Positions 46,101-55,615 of a stretch of 64,000 nucleotides of DNA are shown here, piece after piece. Below the pieces are notes generated by a model, which made no database searches, had not been told where the DNA came from, and saw nothing but the letters and a program-made list of their open reading frames with translations. Both the position numbers and the translations under genes were made by a program. Position 1 is the first letter of the stretch. The number at the start of each line of letters is the position of its first letter. The DNA comes from Oligosphaera ethanolica. Lineage in GTDB: Bacteria > Verrucomicrobiota > Lentisphaeria > Oligosphaerales > Oligosphaeraceae. Where the stretch lies: assembly GCF_030814695.1 (NCBI RefSeq), contig NZ_JAUSVL010000001.1, forward strand, positions 4,190,227 through 4,254,226. Direction: 5' to 3'.

Positions 46101-48095
46101 TTAGTGCCCGGCTTGGGTGAGATTGCGGAAAAGATCGGCGCGGATGCCGGCGAGTTTGCGGGCATCGAAGCGGCTTTCGATGAGTTGCCGGGCGTTTTTG
46201 CAGCGTCGCTTGCATTCGTCCCGCTGGGCGCAGCATTCGCTGATGACGGCGGCGAGATGTTCGGGGCTGAGTGGGTCGACGGGCCAGCCGGTGTCTGGGT
46301 TGAGGACTTCACCGAGGCTGCCGAACAGGCTGCCGACGACCGGCAGGCCGCTGGCCATGGCTTCGGTGACGACGTTGGGGATGCCGTCGCGGTCGCCGTC
46401 GGCGGTGACGACGCTGGGCATGCAGAGGCAGCTGGCCTGTTGGATATGTGTGCGGACGGCATCGGGCGGTAGGACGCCGGTCCAGGTGATGAGACTGTCG
46501 AGGTCAAGGGTGTTGGCCTGGGTCCTCAGCTCATCTTCCAGTGGGCCGGCGCCGACGATAGTCAGGCGGACGTCGCTGTGCTGCTGTTTGAGGAGACTGA
46601 TGGCGTTGAGGAGTATGGCAATGCCCTTTTTGGGGACGAGGCGGCCAATGAAGAGCAGGCGGGCGGGGCCCTCGACCTGTCTTTCGGGCTGGAAGGGCCA
46701 AGTGTCGAGAAGGATACCGTGATAGAGGACATTTAGGCGGTCCTGGCAGGTGGGACAGTGGCTTCTGAAGGCTTGTGCGGCGGCTTGATTGCAGACGGTG
46801 ATGAAGGCGGCGGGGCTGAAGAGCCGCCGGCGGGGATATTTGCATGCGTGGATATCGAAGGCGTGGATGCCGACGCTGTAGCTGATACCGAGGTACTGAG
46901 CGACATCGGCGGCGAGGAGCGCTGCCACGTCGGCGAATTCGGCGTGGATGTGGCCGATGCGTTTATCCCGGCATTCGGTGAGGAGGCGCCGGCGCAGTTT
47001 GCGGTGACTGAGCAGGGACAGCTGGGCGTGAATGGCGTCAGGCAGGAGCCGGGCGATGAGTTTGTGCCAGCGGTCGCTGCGGTCTTTGCCGGCGCTGGGT
47101 GCGGGCGCGGTGTCGCTGAGGAGGGTGACCTTGGGCCAGCCAGGCTGGCACTCGCAGTCGCCGGGGTAAAGCGCAACGGGGAGAAGGGGAAGGTTTTCGG
47201 CCTGAAGGAGTCGCAGGTCTTGACGCAGGAAGGTCTCGCTCCAGCGCGGATAGGCCGTAAGCAGGTAGAGAATGGGCCTGCCGGCCGATGGTGGCGCCTG
47301 GATCAAATGACGGAGATGCCAGGCGCGACGCAGGCGGAAGACGAAGCTGATGGCCCAGAGCAGGGCAAGTGCTGCAAGCACAACGAGCAGGGTGGAAGCA
47401 ATGCGGGCCATGCGCAGTTGCAGCTCTTCCAGGCCGGAGAGGGCGTGGCGGCCATGCAGCGTCAGCGGCAGCGACGCCAGGGCGGCAACGGGCCGGCGGA
47501 TGACGACCACGAGTCGGCCACGGCCCAACGGGCGCTCGCGAATAGCTAGCGGCGCGCAGGGGCGCAGGGGCATGACGGCCTCGCCGCGCTCGTCGTCAAG
47601 GCGATGGCGGACAAAGTTGGCGAAGTCGTCTTCCCAAAGGAGTGTGCCGAAGTCGTCGTAGAGTTGAATGACGCCGATGGCGGCGTGGAGCAGCCCGACG
47701 AGGTCGTCGGGCGATTGTGCGGCAGCGGGGCGAGGGGCTTCGTCGGTGGTGGCGTCTGGCGCGTCGTCGCCCGTGCCGGCGCTGGCCGTTTTTGCGTCCG
47801 AGCTTAGGTCAGCCGTGTTGGCTGGCTTGACGGCGGGCATGCCCGCTTGGACTGGCAGACGCAGTTCGAGGGTGACGCCCTTGGGGAAGGCAATGTCGTG
47901 GGTGAAGGGCAGCGACTGCTCGCCGGCGCTGGCCAGTGACAGCTCGCCCTGGCAGACAGCGGTGTTTTTGGCGATGTCGAGCCGGCTGCGCATGGACTGC
48001 GCGGAGCGACGCCAGGACCACGCGTAGTTGCATGCGATGATGCTCAAGGCCAAGGCCAGGATGATGCCGAATGACGGCGCAATGAGTTTCTTCAT
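46101..48095 (-). CDS. GT4-family glycosyltransferase with N-terminal membrane/periplasmic part
   Basis: A 664-residue protein. A first helix (about 8-26) and a second (about 232-256) enclose a region likely to be periplasmic (about 27-230) with an Ala/Asp-rich low-complexity stretch. The C-terminal 380 residues are a GT-B glycosyltransferase: SETFLRQDL, HIHAEFADVAALLA, HGILLDTWPFQ, FIGRLVPKKG and DGIPNVVTEAMASGLPVVGS, the nucleotide-sugar-binding E-x7-E region of GT4. GGGAGG lies five bases before ATG. GT4 enzymes are usually soluble; the attached envelope domain is unusual. Together with the flippase gene it suggests polysaccharide assembly. Confidence 0.8.
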   Translation of the reverse strand: MKKLIAPSFGIILALALSIIACNYAWSWRRSAQSMRSRLDIAKNTAVCQGELSLASAGEQSLPFTHDIAFPKGVTLELRLPVQAGMPAVKPANTADLSSDAKTASAGTGDDAPDATTDEAPRPAAAQSPDDLVGLLHAAIGVIQLYDDFGTLLWEDDFANFVRHRLDDERGEAVMPLRPCAPLAIRERPLGRGRLVVVIRRPVAALASLPLTLHGRHALSGLEELQLRMARIASTLLVVLAALALLWAISFVFRLRRAWHLRHLIQAPPSAGRPILYLLTAYPRWSETFLRQDLRLLQAENLPLLPVALYPGDCECQPGWPKVTLLSDTAPAPSAGKDRSDRWHKLIARLLPDAIHAQLSLLSHRKLRRRLLTECRDKRIGHIHAEFADVAALLAADVAQYLGISYSVGIHAFDIHACKYPRRRLFSPAAFITVCNQAAAQAFRSHCPTCQDRLNVLYHGILLDTWPFQPERQVEGPARLLFIGRLVPKKGIAILLNAISLLKQQHSDVRLTIVGAGPLEDELRTQANTLDLDSLITWTGVLPPDAVRTHIQQASCLCMPSVVTADGDRDGIPNVVTEAMASGLPVVGSLFGSLGEVLNPDTGWPVDPLSPEHLAAVISECCAQRDECKRRCKNARQLIESRFDARKLAGIRADLFRNLTQAGH

Positions 48096-48182
48096 AACGG
48101 CCTCCCGGGCGGTAGCTGCTGACGACTGGCGCGGCTGGCAACGACGCGGCTTGGTGGTCGTGCCATCGCGGTCCAGCTGCGT

Positions 48183-49598
48183 TCAGTAGCGGTAATGATC
48201 GGGCTTGTATGGGCCTGCGGCGGGCACGCCGATGTAGGCGGCTTGTTTGGGTGACAGGGACGTCAGGCGGACGCCGAGCTTGCCGAGGTGCAGGCGGGCG
48301 ACTTCCTCGTCGAGTTTTTTCTCCAGGCGGTAGACGCCGACGGGCAGTTTTTCGCTGGCCAGTTTGATATGGGCGAGGACCTGGTTGGTGAACGAGCAGC
48401 TCATGACGAAGCTGGGGTGGCCGGTGGCGCAGCCGAGGTTGACGAGGCGGCCGTCGGCGAGGAGGATGATGCAATGACCGTCGGGATAGATATACTTGTC
48501 CACCTGGGGTTTGATATTGACATGTTTGATGCCGGGGGTGGCCTTCATGGCGGCGACTTGAATTTCGTTGTCAAAGTGGCCGATATTGCAGACGATGGCG
48601 TGGTCTTTCATGGCGGCGAGGTGCTTGGCGGTGATGACCTCGCAGTTACCGGTGCAGGTGACGACGATGTCGGCGCAGTTGATGACGTCATCAAGGAGGA
48701 CGACTTCGTAGCCGGCCATGACGGCCTGGAGGGCGCAGATGGGGTCGACTTCGGTGACCAGGACGCGAGCGCCGAAGCCACGCAGCGACTGAGCGCAGCC
48801 CTTGCCGACATCGCCGTAGCCGCAGACGACACAGACCTTGCCGGCGATCATCACGTCGGTCGCGCGTTTGATGCCGTCCACTAGTGATTCGCGGCAGCCG
48901 TAGAGATTATCGAATTTGGACTTGGTGACCGAGTCGTTGACATTGATGGCGGGGACGAGGAGGCGTCCGGCTTCGTGGCGTTGATAGAGTCTGTGGACGC
49001 CGGTGGTGGTTTCTTCGGATACGCCCTGCCATTCGGCGCAGAGGCGCGACCACTTGTGCGGGTCGCTGGCGATGCTTTTGGCCAGACAGGCGACGAGCTC
49101 GCGTTCATCTTCGGAGGCATCAGCGGCGGCGGCGAGGGGGCTGCTGCCCTTTTCGGCTTCGACGCCGAGGTGGAGCATGAGGGTCGCGTCGCCGCCGTCA
49201 TCGACGACGAGGTTAGGGCCTTTGCCGCCAGGGAAGCTGAGTGCCTGGCAGGTGCATTCCCAGTAGTCGGCGAGAGACTCGCCTTTCCAGGCGAAGACGG
49301 CGACGCCGGTGGCGGCGATGGCGGCGGCGGCGGAGTCCCTGGTGGAGAAGATGTTGCAGGAGCACCAGCGGACTTCGGCGCCGAGCTCGACGAGGGTCTC
49401 GATCAGCACGGCGGTCTCGGTGGTCATGTGCAGGCTGCCCATGATGCGCTTGCCCTTGAGGGGCTTGAGCGGGCCGTATTTTTCCCGCACGGCCATGAGG
49501 CCGGGCATCTCGATTTCAGCGAGGGCGATTTCCTTGCGGCCGAGATCGGCCAGCGTGGGGTCGGCAATCCAGTAACGGTCGGTCTTGACAATGCTCAT
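48183..49598 (-). CDS. ahcY: Adenosylhomocysteinase
   Basis: A 471-residue cytoplasmic enzyme that splits S-adenosylhomocysteine into adenosine and homocysteine using bound NAD. Conserved stretches are [30 protein letters not shown], the NAD-binding [37 protein letters not shown] and the C-terminal KPDHYRY, all standard. The length fits the bacterial form carrying the 40-residue insert. AAGGA lies eight bases before ATG. It is third in a metK - PfkB kinase - ahcY operon that recycles the products of methyl transfer. Confidence 0.97.
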   Translation of the reverse strand: MSIVKTDRYWIADPTLADLGRKEIALAEIEMPGLMAVREKYGPLKPLKGKRIMGSLHMTTETAVLIETLVELGAEVRWCSCNIFSTRDSAAAAIAATGVAVFAWKGESLADYWECTCQALSFPGGKGPNLVVDDGGDATLMLHLGVEAEKGSSPLAAAADASEDERELVACLAKSIASDPHKWSRLCAEWQGVSEETTTGVHRLYQRHEAGRLLVPAINVNDSVTKSKFDNLYGCRESLVDGIKRATDVMIAGKVCVVCGYGDVGKGCAQSLRGFGARVLVTEVDPICALQAVMAGYEVVLLDDVINCADIVVTCTGNCEVITAKHLAAMKDHAIVCNIGHFDNEIQVAAMKATPGIKHVNIKPQVDKYIYPDGHCIILLADGRLVNLGCATGHPSFVMSCSFTNQVLAHIKLASEKLPVGVYRLEKKLDEEVARLHLGKLGVRLTSLSPKQAAYIGVPAAGPYKPDHYRY

Positions 49599-49667
49599 GA
49601 TGCTATCCTTGGCGGCTGCGGTGATGGGGCGGTTGCTGATGAAAAAGAGGTGGGCCTGACGAGGCGT

Positions 49668-50663
49668 TCAAGCGGGCAGGTCGCGTCGGATGGCCGTCCA
49701 GACGTCGTCGGGAATGACGGCGCCGGTGACCTGCACGACGGCAGCGGCGACCTTGGCGCCAAGCTCGGCGGCGGCGTGCAGTGGCCAGCCTCTGAGCCAG
49801 CCGTAGAGGAAACCCGCCGCCCAGAGATCGCCAGCGCCAGTGCTGTCGATGGCCTTGACGCTGCAGGCTGGCACGGCGATGACCTCGCCACCGCGTTCGC
49901 GGAGGCGGACGCCCTGGCGGCCGAGTTTGAGGACGGCCAGCGGGCAGTGCGCAGCAAGCGCGTCCAGGCCGGCAACGGGGTCGTTGCTGCCGCAGAAGGC
50001 GGCGGCTTCCTGTTCGTTGGCGAAGACGGCGTGGACGTAGTCGCGCAGTAGCACGGGGAGAATGTCCTTGGCGGCGAGGACGACCTCGGGTGCGGAGAGG
50101 TCCAGGCAGATGACCATGCCGGCGGCGCGGGCCAGGTCGAGGGCGCGGAAGGTCAGTTCGCGGCTGAAGAGCGCGTAGCCTTCGCAGTAGAAATGGCTGT
50201 AGCCGCGGAAGTCGTCCAGGCTGAGTTCGTCGGGGCGGAGGGTGGCGGCGGCGCCCATGTAGGTGCGCATGGTGCGTTCGGAGTCTGGGGTGATGAGGGA
50301 GAGGCAGCGGCCGGTGTCGGTGTCGCCGGTGGCCTTGAAGGGCGTGGTGTCAACGCCGGCGCGTTGCATGTCCTGGCGGTAGAAGACGCCAGCGTCGTCG
50401 AGGCCGATTTTGGCTAGGAGGGCGGCTTTGCCGCCAAGCTTTGCGTAGCCGACGATGGTGTTGGCGGCCGAGCCGCCGGGGGCTTGTCGCGGCGCCTGTG
50501 GGAGGCGTCTGACGATGGCGGCCATGGTATGGCTGTCAACGAGTTCGGTGCCGCCTTTGATGCCGGGGATGCTGGCGCGGAAATCCTCGTCAACATGGGC
50601 GAGGACGTCCACCAAGGCGCTGCCGAAGCCGAGAACGGAAGCTGTTACGAGTGCTGTAGTCAT
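49668..50663 (-). CDS. PfkB-family sugar/adenosine kinase
   Basis: A 331-residue ribokinase-like enzyme. Seen are GFGSALVDVLAHVDEDF near the start, the substrate motif PGGSAANTIVGYAKLGG, and the C-terminal PfkB signature DSTGAGDLWAAGFLYGWLRG. The Asp of the DSTGAGD motif is the catalytic base in this family. Its position between metK and ahcY, and the N-terminal similarity to adenosine-kinase-type PfkB proteins, suggest it phosphorylates the adenosine released by AhcY. A fructokinase-like specificity cannot be excluded from sequence alone. Gaps to neighbours are 69 and 80 bases. Confidence 0.83.
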   Translation of the reverse strand: MTTALVTASVLGFGSALVDVLAHVDEDFRASIPGIKGGTELVDSHTMAAIVRRLPQAPRQAPGGSAANTIVGYAKLGGKAALLAKIGLDDAGVFYRQDMQRAGVDTTPFKATGDTDTGRCLSLITPDSERTMRTYMGAAATLRPDELSLDDFRGYSHFYCEGYALFSRELTFRALDLARAAGMVICLDLSAPEVVLAAKDILPVLLRDYVHAVFANEQEAAAFCGSNDPVAGLDALAAHCPLAVLKLGRQGVRLRERGGEVIAVPACSVKAIDSTGAGDLWAAGFLYGWLRGWPLHAAAELGAKVAAAVVQVTGAVIPDDVWTAIRRDLPA

Positions 50664-50743
50664 GTGCTTGCGGGTGCTGTCGCTGTCGGCGCGGTGGGTA
50701 TTCGGAGCAGGGAAGGGCGATGGGATGTCGGCTGGCGTGTGGG

Positions 50744-51928
50744 TCAGGCGAGGGCGGCGAGCAGCTCGTTGACCTTGTCGGTCTTTTCCCAGGGGAAGCC
50801 GTCGCGGCCGAAGTGGCCATAGGCGGCGGTCTGGCGGTAGGTCCAGCCGTCGGGTCTGGTCAGGCCAAGGGCGTCAATGATGGCGGCGGGGCGGAAATCG
50901 AAGATTTTGCCTGCCATGAGCTGGTCGATGAGGCGCACCTCGTCCACCTTGCCGGTGCCGAAGGTGTCAACATTGATGCTGAGGGGCTTGGCGATACCGA
51001 TGGCGTAGGACACCTGCACCTCGCAGCGGTCGGCCAGGCCGGCGGCGACGATGTTCTTGGCCACGCAGCGCGCCATGTAAGCCGCCGAGCGATCGACCTT
51101 GGACGGGTCCTTGCCCGAGAAAGCGCCGCCGCCGTGGCGGCCGATGCCGCCGTAGGTGTCGACGATGATTTTGCGGCCGGTGAGGCCGGTGTCGCCATCG
51201 GGGCCGCCGATGACGAAGCGGCCGGTGGGATTGATGTAAAAGTCGATGTCGTCGTTGAGGAACTCGGCGGGAATGACATCGCCAATGACGTGATGGACGA
51301 GTTTTTCGAGTTGCTCGCGGGGCATTTCCGGGCGATGCTGGTGCGAGACGACGATGTTCTGGATGCTTGCGGGCATGCCATTTTCGTAGACGAAGGACAC
51401 CTGGCTCTTGGCATCCGGGCGGAGAAAGCCATAGCGGGCGGGGTCTTGATGACGGAGTTGGGCCAGGCGTTCGACGATTTTGTGCGCGTAGTAAATGGTC
51501 GCCGGCATGAGGGCCGGCGTTTCGTTGCAGGCGTAGCCGAACATCATACCCTGGTCGCCGGCGCCCTGTTCGCGGCTCAGGCTGGTCTCGGCGTCCACGC
51601 CCTGGGCGATGTCGGGTGACTGTTTGCGCAGGCAGATCATGACGCGGGCGTCATCGGCGCTGAAGCCGGTGTCGGGATCGGTGTAGCCGATATCGCGGAC
51701 GACCTGCCGGGCAAGGCGTTCCCAATTGACATTGGCTTTGGTGCTGATTTCGCCGGAGAGGACAATGAGGTTGTTGGTGGCGAGGGTTTCGCAGGCCACG
51801 CGGCTGAGCGGGTCCTGCTTGAGGCATTCGTCGAGTATTGCGTCGGATATTTGATCGCAGACCTTGTCGGGATGGCCTTCGGACACGGATTCGGAGGTTA
51901 AGACGTGACGCGTCTTGCCAATATTCAT
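50744..51928 (-). CDS. metK: S-adenosylmethionine synthetase
   Basis: A 394-residue cytoplasmic enzyme forming S-adenosylmethionine from methionine and ATP. It begins [20 protein letters not shown] and contains [17 protein letters not shown] and the phosphate-loop [19 protein letters not shown], both diagnostic. The length is normal. AAGGA lies about eight bases before ATG. It is the first gene of the methyl-cycle operon. The 86-base leader to the upstream terminator holds a possible TATATT -10 box, and I see no clear SAM or SAH riboswitch fold in it. Confidence 0.97.
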   Translation of the reverse strand: MNIGKTRHVLTSESVSEGHPDKVCDQISDAILDECLKQDPLSRVACETLATNNLIVLSGEISTKANVNWERLARQVVRDIGYTDPDTGFSADDARVMICLRKQSPDIAQGVDAETSLSREQGAGDQGMMFGYACNETPALMPATIYYAHKIVERLAQLRHQDPARYGFLRPDAKSQVSFVYENGMPASIQNIVVSHQHRPEMPREQLEKLVHHVIGDVIPAEFLNDDIDFYINPTGRFVIGGPDGDTGLTGRKIIVDTYGGIGRHGGGAFSGKDPSKVDRSAAYMARCVAKNIVAAGLADRCEVQVSYAIGIAKPLSINVDTFGTGKVDEVRLIDQLMAGKIFDFRPAAIIDALGLTRPDGWTYRQTAAYGHFGRDGFPWEKTDKVNELLAALA

Positions 51929-52014
51929 GATGGGATTCCTTTATGGGAGGGTGCGAACTCGTTGCTGCCTAAGGCGAGGCCGACAGCGTTATTCGTAATA
52001 TATCCTGACAAGGG

Positions 52015-52044
52015 CCAAAAGCACTCGCGGCGGAGTGCTTTTGG
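52015..52044 (-). terminator. Intrinsic terminator between OPT-like gene and metK
   Basis: CCAAAAGCACT (52015-52025) pairs perfectly with 52034-52044 around an 8-base GC loop. On the minus strand the descending arm ends AGTGCTTTTGG, giving an internal T4. It lies 37 bases past the stop of the transporter gene and before the metK leader. Confidence 0.6.
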
Positions 52045-52081
52045 TAGCATGTTTCACGTTGGCCAAGGGCGAGAAACGGGC

Positions 52082-54121
52082 TTAGCCGAGCAGTACTCGG
52101 AAGGCCTTGGGGACTTCGCTGGTAATTAGGTAGTAGATGGCCGCGGTGATGCTGGGGACGATGGCGCCGAGGATTTCGCCGGCGATTAGTCCGAGCATGA
52201 GCGGGCGGACCTTGCCGTAGACGCCGTTGCCCCCGTACTTGATGACGAGGGTTTTGGCGAGCCAGCCGATGAAGAACGACCCGGCGAAGGGCGTGAGGTG
52301 GGTGGTATTCCAGGTGACGAAGAGCAGCGGGTGCAGCGGCCACCAGGTGAAGCGCAGACGCGCGGCGCTGACCAGCAGCACCAGGACAAAGCCGACGAAG
52401 AAGCACCACATGCTCAGCGGGTGGGGGCTGATGTCCGCAAAGCGGCCCCAGCCGGCGACGGCTTCGGAGCTTTCCAGCATGCCCTGGGCGATGAGTTTGC
52501 GTTTGACGGCGATGGCGTTGTCGAACTGCATTTTGGGCACGGCCTGCTCGGCCCAGGTTTCCCAGATGGCGCTGCCGCGGTCATACTGCATGTAGAGGGT
52601 GAGGGGAACGGCGACGGCGAGGCCGACGATGAGGGCCAGGGCGGCGCAGATACTGGCTTTGCCCATGGGCTGGCGGTGCTTGTCCAGCAGTTTGAGGGAG
52701 TTCATCATGAAGGGCATGAGGGATTCGCGGGGGTCGCAGACGAGGACGACGGAGATGATCTGCATGATCAGGAGGGTGCGCGGACCGAGGTTGGCGATTC
52801 CCAGGAAGCCCCAGATGATGCAGCAGGGGAAGATGTTGGACTGGAGATGGAAGAGGCCGGATTCGCAGATGATGCGGCTCATGACCACGTAGAAGATCAC
52901 CAGCACGGCGGTGTACATGACGGCCAGCTGCCAGTCCAGGCCGGCGTAAACCAGCTGGCCGACGAAGATGAGCGTGAAGAAGATAAAGAAACGGCAGCCC
53001 CAGATGGAGAGGTAGTCTGCTTCCTTGTTCTTGCGGCCGAAGGCGGCGCGGATGACATTCCAGTAGTAATGTCGGCCGGTGTAGGCCATGGCCAGGAAGA
53101 GGCCGAGGTTGCTGCCGAAGAGCATGAACATGCGAGGTTTGAGGCCGGTGTACCAGTAGCTGCCTTCGACGACTTGGTTGATGTCAATGCCGTAACCGAC
53201 CAGAAAGCCAGTGACCAGGGCCCACAGCCACGGGGCCATGGCGAAGGTCAGCGAGATGTCACTGGGAATGAGGAAGCACAGGCCGATGACGGTGAAGTAA
53301 AGGGTTGGACCGAAAAGGCCGCCGCCGCCGCCGCGGGCGATCATGGGGAATTTGCGCTGGAAGGGCCAGAGGTCCAGGCGGAGCTTGACGGGAATGAGCT
53401 CATCGGGAAACCAGATGCAGAGGTAGTTGTTGAGGTGGATGGCGAGTACGAACACGGTGCCGATCCAGAAGAGGCGAGTCATCAGCACCGACCCGGCCTG
53501 ACCGTTGGGCCCAGGCAGAAAGGAGTCGACGAAGGACGCGATGGGGTAGGGAATGTGCTCGTGGGTCGCCCATTGTTTATGGAGGACAAGGGCGAGGGCG
53601 ATGAGTGCAAACCACAGGCAGAACAGCATGGGCAGCCAAAAGACGAACGGCTGGACCCAGGCGCCCCAAGGCACTTCCGAAATGGCGACGTGGTCGCTGC
53701 CGATGCCCAGGCCCTGGACAAAGCCGCCGAGGACGTAGTCTTCATTTTCCGGCGTTACCACCGGCAGCATTTTCTGGGGGACGTAATCAAGGATCTGCTG
53801 CTCGCGCCAGGACGCGTCGAGCTTCTGGTAATGTGTCGGTAGCAGCAGGGATGACGTGAAGGTGCGCAGCAGCCCCGAACCGGGCAGACAACAGGATGCC
53901 AGAGTGATGGACAAGGCCAAAGCCAGCTCGCCAGCCCGGAATTTATAGCGGCGCAGCAGAGGGTTAATGAGAACGACGAAGATGATCAGGGTGCCGTACA
54001 CACTGACTGGCATGTTGTTGCCAACCAGGTAAGTCTGCATGAGAATCCGGTCGTTGAAAAAACTGAAACCACAGACGCCAAGAACACCCAGGAACCCCAG
54101 CAATATTGCGCGTAAGGACAT
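52082..54121 (-). CDS. OPT-like polytopic membrane protein (DUF6785-like), 679 aa
   Basis: An inner-membrane protein with about 15 hydrophobic helices. The start at 54121 has GGAG five bases upstream; in-frame extension upstream is rejected. Landmarks are SVYGTLIIFVVLINPLLRRY, LCLPGSGLLRTFTS-like (ASCCLPGSGLLR), GWATHEHIPYPIASFVDS-like (THEHIPYPIASFV), VEGSYWYTGL and a second half with SRIICESGLFHLQSN and HPLSMWCFFVGF. These recall PVC-bacterial OPT-related DUF6784/DUF6785 proteins. Transport of peptides or metal chelates is inference. It stands alone, with a terminator below and a repeat-bearing gap above. Confidence 0.65.
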   Translation of the reverse strand: MSLRAILLGFLGVLGVCGFSFFNDRILMQTYLVGNNMPVSVYGTLIIFVVLINPLLRRYKFRAGELALALSITLASCCLPGSGLLRTFTSSLLLPTHYQKLDASWREQQILDYVPQKMLPVVTPENEDYVLGGFVQGLGIGSDHVAISEVPWGAWVQPFVFWLPMLFCLWFALIALALVLHKQWATHEHIPYPIASFVDSFLPGPNGQAGSVLMTRLFWIGTVFVLAIHLNNYLCIWFPDELIPVKLRLDLWPFQRKFPMIARGGGGGLFGPTLYFTVIGLCFLIPSDISLTFAMAPWLWALVTGFLVGYGIDINQVVEGSYWYTGLKPRMFMLFGSNLGLFLAMAYTGRHYYWNVIRAAFGRKNKEADYLSIWGCRFFIFFTLIFVGQLVYAGLDWQLAVMYTAVLVIFYVVMSRIICESGLFHLQSNIFPCCIIWGFLGIANLGPRTLLIMQIISVVLVCDPRESLMPFMMNSLKLLDKHRQPMGKASICAALALIVGLAVAVPLTLYMQYDRGSAIWETWAEQAVPKMQFDNAIAVKRKLIAQGMLESSEAVAGWGRFADISPHPLSMWCFFVGFVLVLLVSAARLRFTWWPLHPLLFVTWNTTHLTPFAGSFFIGWLAKTLVIKYGGNGVYGKVRPLMLGLIAGEILGAIVPSITAAIYYLITSEVPKAFRVLLG

Positions 54122-54530
54122 GATATCTCCGTAGTTGTAGAGTCGGCACGAGGCAACGCCGCCTTTGTACCGACAGTGACGACCGGTGGCCCGCTGCGCG
54201 CGCAGTGGCCAGGCCCGCCTGGCTGATTCGTGAAGAGGGCACAATATAACATGCAAGCTATACATGACAACCCTGGCAAGACCCGGAAGGCAAAAGTCGG
54301 GTAAGTGGTCAGTGATGGATAACAGTCGGTCCAAGAGGACGCCTGGGACCGATGGGACTAATTGACGGCGGCGCGCGCTGGGGCGAGGACTCACGGACTC
54401 ATGAGGCATGATCCCATGGATTGGATCGTGGGGACTTTCTGGACCGTGGAGACTGACTCCCGACGCATTGGACTGATTGGGGACCGGTTGGACTCCTGGG
54501 CGCGCCGCCGTCTCGGCGCAGCAGCCGCCG

Positions 54531-54698
54531 GGTCCACTGGGTCCACTGGGTCCACTGGGTCCACTGGGTCCACTGGGTCCACCGAGTCCACCGTGTCCAC
54601 TGGGTCCACCGAGTCCACCGTGTCCACTGGGTCCACCGGGTCCACTGGGTCCACTGGGTCCACTGGGTCCACTGGGTCCACTGGGTCCACTGGGTCCA
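54531..54698. repeat. 9-bp minisatellite of GGTCCACTG with 27-bp higher-order units
   Basis: About 18.7 nine-base units (168 bases) of GGTCCACTG lie upstream of def. In the middle the variants GAGTCCACC, GTGTCCACT and GGTCCACCG form a 27-bp unit repeated twice (about 54577-54634), showing local block duplication. The gap 54122-54906 has no gene besides this array; open frames through it are artefacts of the 9-bp period. Confidence 0.93.
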
Positions 54699-54906
54699 TG
54701 CGGCTGCGTGTGGCGGGTCTGGAATTGTGTCTTTTGATCTTGCGAATCGCTAGGGACGGGCTAACTTATGAGTTTGTTCTGGTGACGGTCCGCGGGGGCC
54801 GCGTCATGTATGTCATGAGCCGGATAGTGGACTGGATTTGGGTTTATTCTGTCGGTCGGGCGGATTGTTTCCATGCCCTGGTCGGCGGTTGGATAAAGGA
54901 CTGCTG

Positions 54907-55521
54907 ATGTTTGATTTTCTGCAAAAAGCGAAGCCTCGGCGCATGCGCATTGTGCGCCACGGTCATCCAGCGTTGCGCAAGCGTTCGGAGCCGGTGACGG
55001 CGATCACCCCCGAGTTGGTGGCCTTGGCCGAGCGGATGATTGTGACCATGCAGGAGAACGAGGTTGTTGGTGTTGGCTTGGCGGCGCCGCAGGTCGGAGT
55101 GAACATCCGCCTGATTGTGATCGACACCCGGTCGGAAAAAGATGATTCGGATCCGGCGGTGCTGAGTCCCGGTGAGGCGCTGTTGAATCCGCGCATGCCC
55201 CTGGCGCTGGTCAATCCCGAGATTGTGTCGAGTTCGGCAGAGACCGAGTGTGCTGGCGAGGGCTGTCTCAGTGTTCCCGACGTGTCTGGCGAGGTCACCC
55301 GGCCGGCGCGCGTGATCCTGCGGGCGAAGTCACTTGCCGGTGAAGAGTTGCAGGTCGAGTGTGGTCATCTACTGAGTCGCTGTTTACAGCACGAAATTGA
55401 CCACTTGGACGGCGTGTTGTTCATCGACCGTATTTCAGCGGAAGAGCAGAAGATCGCCGCGCCGACTCTGGCGCGCATGGAGAAAGCCGAGCAGCGGCGC
55501 CTGGCGAGCCGCCAGCGCTGA
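54907..55521 (+). CDS. def: Peptide deformylase
   Basis: A 204-residue metalloenzyme that removes the N-terminal formyl group from new proteins. All three motifs are present: GVGLAAPQVG (55-64), EGCLS (118-122, metal ligand Cys120) and QHEIDHLDG (161-169, His162, Glu163, His166). An insertion of about 12 residues (SEKDDSDPAVLSPGEA) follows strand 4. AAAGGA lies six bases before ATG at 54907; an in-frame upstream ATG lacks a binding site. It is the first of a run of plus-strand genes. Confidence 0.95.
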   Translation: MFDFLQKAKPRRMRIVRHGHPALRKRSEPVTAITPELVALAERMIVTMQENEVVGVGLAAPQVGVNIRLIVIDTRSEKDDSDPAVLSPGEALLNPRMPLALVNPEIVSSSAETECAGEGCLSVPDVSGEVTRPARVILRAKSLAGEELQVECGHLLSRCLQHEIDHLDGVLFIDRISAEEQKIAAPTLARMEKAEQRRLASRQR

Positions 55522-55615
55522 AGTGCCAGGTTTGGCTTGAGGCGGGCGGCTTTTGACTTGCTGTAGGCACTTGGTGGTGTCTGACGTGGGCGATGTTGGA
55601 GAGACATGTGTATAG

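Noticed and set aside
51929..52014. SAM or SAH riboswitch ahead of metK
   Set aside because: The leader of about 86 bases lacks a kink-turn with a conserved core or a recognisable SAH-type core; only a TATATT box and ribosome binding site stand out.
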